DNA of 51,623 bases from Helochares maculicollis. Lineage: Eukaryota > Arthropoda > Insecta > Coleoptera > Hydrophilidae. This document shows, one piece after another, positions 35,379 through 42,509 of this stretch (positions are counted from its first letter, which is position 1; every line of letters begins with the position of its first letter). The DNA lies in NCBI GenBank assembly GCA_033557835.1, contig JAWQRO010000162.1, positions 1 to 51,623 of the forward strand, written 5' to 3'. Both the position numbers and the translations under genes were made by a program. The notes under the pieces are model-generated. The model made no database searches. It saw only the letters and a list, made by a program, of their open reading frames with translations, and had not been told where the DNA came from.

Positions 35379-37029
35379 TATTATCCACTAAGTCACGGTT
35401 GGAACAGGAAAAGTAGAAATATAGAAATTTACAGAATATATTTGAAAACACTTTCTGTGCAAGACAATTCTATGCAGAACTTTGCTTAGACTCTTCTCCT
35501 GTAAATATATTCAGGGCTTTTAATTACGTATTAAGGATATGAATCTTATTACATCGTTGATAGAAAATTTAATTGGTGGGCATTACGAAATTCAGAAGCA
35601 AAATGGACCAGATTATAGAATAATGCGGAATATCTACATTATTTTTAAACCGAAATTTAAAGAACATTGATTCTAACGGCAACAAATCGATTGTCACGCA
35701 GATATTTCCACTAAAAATTATTTTTACTAGTTAATCGCTTTGTTAGAATTTGAAAACCGGTCAATGTACACTACATCTGCGACCCGTATTAAAATCCTGC
35801 AAAGGTTTTTCTATCTGGACATGAATGCAGAATGTCATTTTAACTATTATAAATTTTTCAGCTTTCAAAATCTTTCTAACCATTGATTTTTAAAGCGCGT
35901 CCGTGACTCATTACTAAAGGCAGATATAGAAGCATACCGATACAGAAAAACGCATGATTTAAAAACAACATTTTTAGACAGAAATGACAGAGAAATATGT
36001 TACTAGACCGGATGGGATGAATGAAAGGATGCTTTAGAGAATGTAACGAGGAAAATGTGTAGCAAATTAAATTAATAGCAGCAGCAAAAATATTCTGCAA
36101 TATAAGATGACCACAACCAAATGAAATTGATCTACTTTTTTCAATTTGTGCTTCAACAAGGTGCCTCTGGTGTAAACTAGAGGAGAGTAATTTAAATAAT
36201 AAAACAAATGAAAATTGAATCGGTTTCGCTATTAGAATATTTTGTCAATTTAAGTTAGGCTTTAAAATCGTATCGCAATGTTTTGCTTATGTTTTGATTT
36301 TGTAACGCCCAAATTCTCGCTTTAAATACGTTTGATCGTTCGCTATAGCCAACAAATCCTATCTTTATATCTGGTATTGAAAAAGTTGCTCTCAGCTACT
36401 GCTGCTGCTGCAGGGAACAAAATTATTTTAATTCGTTTGTCTACATTCCTACATAAATTCCAGGGAACATTTCTCTTATGTAAATCAATGATATTTCTGT
36501 AAACATTTAATATTCAGCAATAATCATGTAAACTATGGCATAGGTAAGGTTAAACTATTGCTTATGCAGCATTAGTTTAGCTTATGTTATAACCTCCACC
36601 GTTCCTGTGTAATTACTCTAAATCTAATGTGTTGCTAATTATTGTGCACATATGTTCTATGCATTAAGTTGTCATTTATTCATAGGGCTGTGCTGTGTAT
36701 TTCTCTTGTAATTATTGTATGCGATTATTAACGATATTCCCTGTTCGATAATAATATGTATAGTGTTCATCTTGTTGCTTTCCCAATTTGCTCGTTTCGT
36801 TCGGGAGGATCCCATAAAAACAGGTAGAAATTTACCGCCAGAAAGCGGCTCGAAACCCCAAAAATCTTCGCTTTAGCTGCTGAGCGTTCAAATTTGCCAG
36901 GATACACTTTTCTGATACATTCTAATGATCGTTAGGAGAAATAAGTTTGTGGATCTGCATTAAAGGGCTGCTCCTTTGCCTACTAGTTCGTACACGCTCG
37001 ACCAGCTTATACTAAACTGTTCAATAAAA

Positions 37030-37552
37030 AAAATTACAATTTTGTGGTTTGAAATACACTTTATTATTCAGTAGAGTCCCCCTGAACATCAATACACTCC
37101 AACGAGATGCATATTTATAAATTCCATCCCTGGAGTCAGAATCTGGAAAGGCTGCAAAATACGCTTCCACATCTGTTATGACCTCATCATTTCATGAAAC
37201 ACGCTTTCCACGTATCTGGAAACAAATGGAAGTCGCAAGGGGCCAAATCTGGGGAATAAAGAGGACGCTCCAACAATTCGAACTTAAATGCATGGATTTT
37301 AGCCATTGTCAAAATGCTTTTGTGACACGGTGCATTGTCCTGACGAAAAAGGATTGTTATCTTCGGGAAACCGGGTCTTTTTCCACGAATATTTTCCTTT
37401 AGCTGGTCTAAACGGTTTAGATAATAACCAGAATTAGTTGTTTTTCCTGTTTGCAAGTAATCTACATACAAAATTCCTTTCGCATTCCAAAACACTAGGC
37501 CGATTTCTGGACACGAACTCGTTTCAAAGCCGAAGAACCAGGTTGACACCCC
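37030..37552 (-). mobile_element. 3' half of a second mariner (transposase C-terminal part)
   Basis: On the minus strand, 37549-37187 reads as a mariner transposase C-terminal half: GLVFWNAKGILYVDYLQTGK, NSGYYLNRLDQLKE, FRQDNAPCHKSILTMAKIH, PLYSPDLAPCDFHLFPD. The second catalytic Asp is in QDNAPCH and the third is in PCDFHLF. A frame shift just after FMK is followed, in another frame down to about 37035, by EVITDVEAYFAAF and IYKYASRWSVLMF, the usual mariner end. The helix-turn-helix half and the first catalytic Asp are absent. The family is more like mellifera-type mariners (QDNAPCHKS) than the copy at 34.3 kb (HDNARPHTA), so the two are separate insertions. Confidence 0.85.
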
Positions 37553-38679
37553 TTTTTAGCCTTTTGTTTTCATTTACTAAATGGCTTATAAACAACGAAT
37601 GAATTGACAGATTGGAATGAAACTTTACATACATATGAAGAGTATCCCTAATAAAAAAAAACAATTAGGATAGTGCAACACCCTCTCTTATCGAACCGCA
37701 AAACTTATTGATCAGTCTGGTAGTTAAGAGTTGGGTTCCCTTTGCGGCGTCCAAATGTGCATAAAGTATATATAATGAACATAACGCGAATATAAACAAT
37801 CGGCACCTGCTGTGCAATTTACTGTCTAATAACATTATTATGCAAATAACTTTCGACTCTTCTCTTCATTTCTATTTAAAGCGCGGCTCTTGCGGTCGTC
37901 GTGAAAAAATTCTCATGAGCAAGGTCGTCATCTCTTATGGGAACATTAGATGTATGAAAAATACAAATCGTATTTCGCAGAATCTCTCGCGGAACAATGA
38001 TCCTATTTCGAGCCGTGTTTTAAATTTCCAAATAATAAAAGTTGTTTTTCGCTGGCAGACAAAGAGACGAGGCACGTGTAGTCGAATTTCGCTGGCGGCT
38101 TTCTGTACTCCATTAATTTTTCTATGTATTTCTGCTTTGTATTAAAAATCTGGAAGACGCGCAAACAAACATCGGTTCCACGGAGTTTCAGAATTTGCTT
38201 TCTGATTCCTTAACCTAATAAAACATACAGGCCGAAAATAGGATGATGGAGATGAGGAAGCCAAGAGCGGATTTTATGTGCTTTTGATGTTTGTGTGTGG
38301 GGTGATGTCTTTATTGTCAGAACTTATGATGAGAACAGGAAGTTTTAGAACTTGCCCCAGTTTGCACTCACTACCCCATCGACCTGGTCGTTTTTCTCAA
38401 GAAACTTATTTTTATGTGATGTATTTGTATTGTTTTTTTTTGTTTAATTTGTTATAAAGTGGAGACTGCATGTGTGATTTCAGCTTGTGGTGTTAACTGT
38501 ATCATGACTGCTCATCAACCGCTTCGAAACAATGTAACAAGAAATGCGACTGAACGCAGGCATTCAGTATCAGGTGTGTTTTCATTATCCCTACGCTTTA
38601 TGTCACCCTCATTTATTAAGAAATTGCACTCCTCCTGAGCCATGGGTATCACGGGAATTTTTGTTTCATTTTTTTGTAG

Positions 38680-38889
38680 CGGGTCCAGCTGCTTTAGCCG
38701 GAACCATATGCCACCAACGCACTAGGTCGCTGCCACTGGCCGAAGCCGCACTTTTTACAGAACACTGCGCCCCCCAGCAACATCCCCAAGCCCAGCAACA
38801 ACAACCCCACCAGCAGCAGCAACCCCAGCAGCAGCGATCCACACTCATCAAACAGCGATCTTCTATGATCAATCAGTCATCTACTAAAT
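38680..38889 (+). CDS. chico: IRS/chico 210-nt exon with polyglutamine tract
   Basis: The acceptor is CATTTTTTTGTAG ending at 38679 and the donor is GTATGT at 38890. In the phase carried over from 32295 it reads A, GPAALAGTICHQRTRSLPLA, EAALFTEHCAPQQ, then a Gln-rich run and RSTLIKQRSSMINQSSTK, ending with one base of a codon. HQRTRSLPLAEA resembles the RTRSLP-type serine site found downstream of the PTB domain in insect IRS proteins. RTRSLP also fits the mode-1 14-3-3 pattern RXXSXP. Positions 38775-38834 encode 14 Gln in 20 residues, mostly CAG/CAA. The exon is 70 codons long between two phase-1 introns, so it is frame-neutral if skipped. The open frame extends upstream of 38680 to 38544, but that part is intronic shadow. 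Confidence 0.85.
38775..38834 (+). repeat. CAG/CAA (opa-type) trinucleotide tract in coding exon
   Basis: Mixed CAG/CAA codons encode 14 Gln in 20 residues, interrupted by Pro, His and Ala. It lies inside the IRS exon 38680-38889. The CAG/CAA mixture suggests length stability relative to a pure CAG run. The opposite-strand frame reads as a Cys/Trp-rich shadow and is not coding. Confidence 0.9.
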
Positions 38890-39632
38890 GTATGTACCAT
38901 CCCCTCTCTTCCTTCGCAAGCATTTCGCTCTAGCAATCAATCAGAATTAACAAGATACTTTTATACGTATTATACTTAATTCCGCATGCCATTTCCTCTG
39001 CACTCTCCTTTATTTTGCCTCGCCAATTTCTGTTTGCTTTTAGCCTTTTATTTTCATTCACTCACTTTATTTTTCATTGATGAATGCTGTCTTAAATGTC
39101 AAGGTGCTAAAGTTGTTAAACTGGCTGTTTGGTCACACATATATAATAATGCCTCCTATATCTATATATGACACACAAATACATAGAAGTAAATATGAGC
39201 TGAGTATACATATTATAAATTTCCTTAGATAAACAGCATTATGTATTCGTATGACATTTTTACTGCGTATTAATTATTTTTTCTACATTCGTTAATTATT
39301 TGTTTAAAATGTTCTTCCAGTTCGTATTATTTATGTATTTTGCTAACTGCTTGCTTTGAATGGTGGCGAAACAATCTCGGGCCAGCCCTGGTACACTCGC
39401 CAATTTTAAATTGCCTACTTACAAATCTAATTATTTTAATGCCCCCTTTTGATTGTTCTTTCCATGCCGTAATTAATAAAGGGAGCAGGATTGAAATAAT
39501 TATAATTAAGTCGTCTAGACAAAAGTAATTTATCGTGAACACCTGAGCCGACTTTTCTTGTAATTTATGAGCTATTTTCGAAAAGAGAATGAGGCTGGAT
39601 GAAAAACGCTATTTTATTTCTCTGTGTTTCAG
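38890..39632 (+). other. IRS intron, 743 bp
   Basis: The donor is GTATGT and the acceptor TCTGTGTTTCAG. It is AT-rich, with no recognisable coding sequence or transposon. Overlapping open frames on both strands around 39327-39542 are non-coding shadows. Confidence 0.85.
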
Positions 39633-39886
39633 GTCTCGATGAAACTAGGGGTCGATGTGACAGTATGCCGTCAAGAGGGAGGACTACGAGCGAGACGAAT
39701 CACTTTTTCAACCTCTTCCAACAGCCTAAGCCGTATTTCATCCCTCACCGGCCGCAGTCATTGTACGGAAGAGGTGATATGTCCCATAGTCCTCCAACTG
39801 GAAGTCCAGTCTCACCTCCGTCTCAATCTACAGACTCTGCTGGGTCATCTTTACTCAGTATCGACGATGCAGAAGGATGGACAGAG
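39633..39886 (+). CDS. chico: IRS/chico exon with twin AKT/14-3-3-type serine sites
   Basis: The acceptor is TCTGTGTTTCAG ending at 39632 and the donor is GTAGGT at 39887. The first two bases complete a Cys codon with the T left at 38889. The frame reads LDETRGRCDSMPSRGRTTSE, TNHFFNLFQQPKPYFIPHRP, QSLYGRGDMSHSPPTGSPVS, and ends SIDDAEGWTE at phase 0. RGRCDSMP is both an RXRXXS AKT consensus and an RXXSXP 14-3-3 mode-1 pattern. SRGRTTSE supplies a second RXRXXS/T. This corresponds to the serine-rich segment after the PTB domain in IRS proteins, where feedback kinases act. The block is followed by Ser-Pro-rich disordered sequence. A second open frame at 39624-39890 is a shadow, because it cannot join the next exon in phase. 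Confidence 0.92.
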
Positions 39887-42509
39887 GTAGGTAACATACA
39901 TAAAAAGAATCCCCTGAGAACTTAGGAAATTTACGCTCATACGCCGGTTTATACCCTATATTAAAGTCACTAAGAATTATTCCATGTAATATTTTGAAAT
40001 TGCATCCGCTGCCACTTTTATCAGTGTATCATAGGGGATACAAAAACCACTTCCTGTTAAAGGTATTTCCATTGGGAATTTCAACTCTATTTTTAGAAAT
40101 CATATCGACCCAAACCACTATTAATAGATCTTAAATTAAACGCTATCCACTAACAACTTAAAATATTATTTTTCCTTATCGATGAATAAACTTTTTAATT
40201 TTTGTTTGATATGATTACACTCGATATTCTTGCATAGAGCTAAAAATTTGTTCTACTGGCTTAATTTGCGTATTAACTACTAAATGTGCTTTAATCTGCC
40301 TGAAGATTCAAGCGTATCTTTTAATATCTTTAAACTGTAGTTAGCAATTTCTCAGTTCAACAACCATTTTATGGAAACACTGAATCTCCATTCGATATAT
40401 TTGTATATTGTATAGCATTGTACTAAATTTATTAGCGAATTTCATTTTTTGTGTCTAATACATATTACAGTCAACTAATTTAAAGTGCAATTTAATATAT
40501 GACTGTAAGTAAAGTCGAATGTGAAATTGCATTTAAAGCAATATGTTAAATATATTTATAAGCAGTGTATGCATTGGAAAGTAACTTTTAATATATATGT
40601 TAATACAGTCTTATTTAAAACAAAAGGTCTTAATTGCATGTTAGCTGTTTGCTCAGTAGTAATCAAGAAAACTGACAATATGTTCCTGGCAAACCATTTT
40701 TTAGTTTAATGTTGATGTTTGCAAAATAAACAATTAAAAAGAATACATAGTGATTCGGTAATTAGTTCTTAAGATTTCTGATAAGAGAAATTTAAAGCAT
40801 TTGATGGCTGAAAAGTCAGCCAAACTCGCACCCATATAATATTTTAGTTGTTAAATTCTTGCTAAACTAAAGCAAAGATAATTATCAATAGTCTGTTCAC
40901 TATTGTAGTATTTGTATCAGATCTTGTATGTAGATCTTTTACGATATCGCTTTTGGACTAACCGTAATTAATCAAAATGAATCGTTCACTAAATCTTCGC
41001 AGGTGTACCGCAGCGCAACAAACCAAATTTCAGCAAAACATAGATTATGTTTGCTCTTAAATCCTTTCATCTAATTTCACCTGCAATCCAAACACAATCA
41101 AACCCAGAGATAAGGGTTTCTATTAATTATGCACTGATTTCCAAAGAGACAACTGATTTTACATTTTGATTACATCAATTCTACGAGTAGTTACATTTTC
41201 GATGAGACTCTCATCTACAGCGAAACAAAGCAAACTAAAGCGAGACGTAGATTTAGTCTTCTCTGAAAAATCGTTTCCTCGAATTTCTACTATAATCCAA
41301 ACACAATCAGACCCAGCGATGAAGGTTTCCGTTAATTATGCACATTTTCTCATTTCCAAAGAAACAGAATGGCTATATTTTTGCAAATTTTCTCATCTAC
41401 AGTGAAACAAAGCAAACTAAAATGAAACGTAGATTTAGTTTCGTCTGCAAAATTGTTTCCTTGAATTTCAACTACAATCCAAATTCAATCTAACCCAGAG
41501 ATGAAGGATTCCATTAATTATACACTAAATTTTCAGATTTCTAAAGAGACAACTGATTTTACACTTTGATTGCATCAAGTCTACGATTAGCTACATTTTG
41601 GCTGATTTTCTTGTCTACAGTGAAACAAAGTAAATTAAAGCGAAACAAAGATTTAGATTTCTTTGCAAAAACGTTTCTTCTGATTTTAAATAAAATTCGA
41701 ATACAATCAAACCTAATGAATAATAGTTACCTGTTTTGCGAACAAATATTTTTTTGACATTTTGATATCAAGAAATTATAATTACATATTTGAGTAATAT
41801 TGGCTTAGTATTGAATTGAAGCTCATATTTTAATGAAATGCAACATTTTAAAGCAAGTCCAAAAACTACAAATTTCTTGATAAGATACAATTTTGTTAAA
41901 TACTTAATAAAGGTCTTGAATTTAAAGCGATAAATTGAATTATATATATTTAGAAATAGTGTTTAGAGTTTAAGGATTTTATAATTTTATCTGAGTACTC
42001 AATTTTAAAGTGTAAACTAATATTAATTTTCAATAGCAACAAAGATACGTAAACTCCCACTTTGTATTACAGTTCCTACTTAGTTTAATACTTTCAAAAT
42101 ACAAAATGTAGCATTCCCAGTGCTGCAACCAAATGAAATCTATTTTCCTTTAGTGTATTTTTAAGATGTGTACAAAAATTTTGATAGTTCTACCGCAAAG
42201 ATCAACTTACATGATTTAAATTGTCGACTATTTAGGGTAACGAAACACTTCGCATAGAATACCGACATAAAAGAAACTGAAATGATCATAACACAAAATC
42301 TGGAATAATATCAACCATTAAACATTCTTATGCAGAAATTTATTTGTAATGTATGCATAAAAAAATTCATACATTGTACTAATGTATCTATCATGGTTTC
42401 ACGGTCAGCTGCTAGTCTCACCATGAAATCAGCAGGACACAAATCCATGACTTAGTTTTCCAAACATGTATGTATTTCCGAATAATATATAAACTATAAT
42501 TGTTTGTAG
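39887..42509 (+). other. IRS intron, 2.6 kb, containing a tandem array
   Basis: The donor is GTAGGT and the acceptor TTGTTTGTAG. The first kilobase is AT-rich with nothing recognised. A four-copy array of about 215-bp units occupies roughly 41040-41730. From there to the last exon the sequence is AT-rich and featureless. Confidence 0.85.
41040..41730. repeat. Tandem array, about 215-bp unit, 4 copies
   Basis: The word AA[CT]ACAATC[AT]AACC[CT]A recurs near 41091, 41301, 41482 and 41701. TCATCTACAG-GAAACAAAGCAAA recurs near 41209, 41391 and 41611. Spacing is about 210, 181 and 219 bp, so one copy has lost about 35 bp. Copies are roughly 75-85% alike by eye. Short open frames that read across it are similar to one another only because the DNA repeats. 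Confidence 0.85.

Larger units (their letters stand above)
32600..36000. repeat. Diverged repeat family with AAAATAGTAC core (at least 5 copies)
   Basis: A core near CATTA-GA-ATTCAGA-CAAAATAGTACAAGTA, followed by GGGAATATTTTTACA-like sequence, recurs around 32815, 32970, 33648, 34170 and 35590. A second word, GAA-ACATTTTCTATGCAAGA, recurs near 33480 and 35450. AGCCTGT-GATGGTCAT precedes two of the copies (32790 and 33613). Spacing is irregular (about 155 to 680 bp), and the mariner at 34.27 kb splits the series. Identity is low, so boundaries are uncertain. It may be an old satellite or a tandemly duplicated transposon. Confidence 0.6.
32296..38679 (+). other. IRS intron, 6.4 kb, transposon- and repeat-rich
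   Basis: The donor is GTATGC and the acceptor CATTTTTTTGTAG. It holds a diverged repeat family with the word AAAATAGTAC (32.6-36 kb), a mariner copy inserted within that family (34.27-35.38 kb) and a second mariner fragment on the minus strand (37.03-37.55 kb). From 35.9 to 37.0 kb and from 37.6 to 38.5 kb I see only AT-rich unique-looking DNA. The open frames at 37840-38145 and 38986-39171 are not recognisable; the latter lies in the following intron. Confidence 0.75.

Noticed and set aside
35077..35451. 124-residue minus-strand open frame
   Set aside because: Antisense shadow of the mariner transposase.
37560..37700. ACGAATGAATTGACAGATTGGAATGAAACTTT-type sequence, similar in feel to ends of some insect transposons
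   Set aside because: Too short and without a boundary or partner repeat in the window to call.
39624..39890. Alternative frame over the fifth IRS exon (MFQVSMKLGVD...)
   Set aside because: It cannot join the neighbouring exons in phase, and the other frame carries family-like RGRCDSMPSRGRTTSE.
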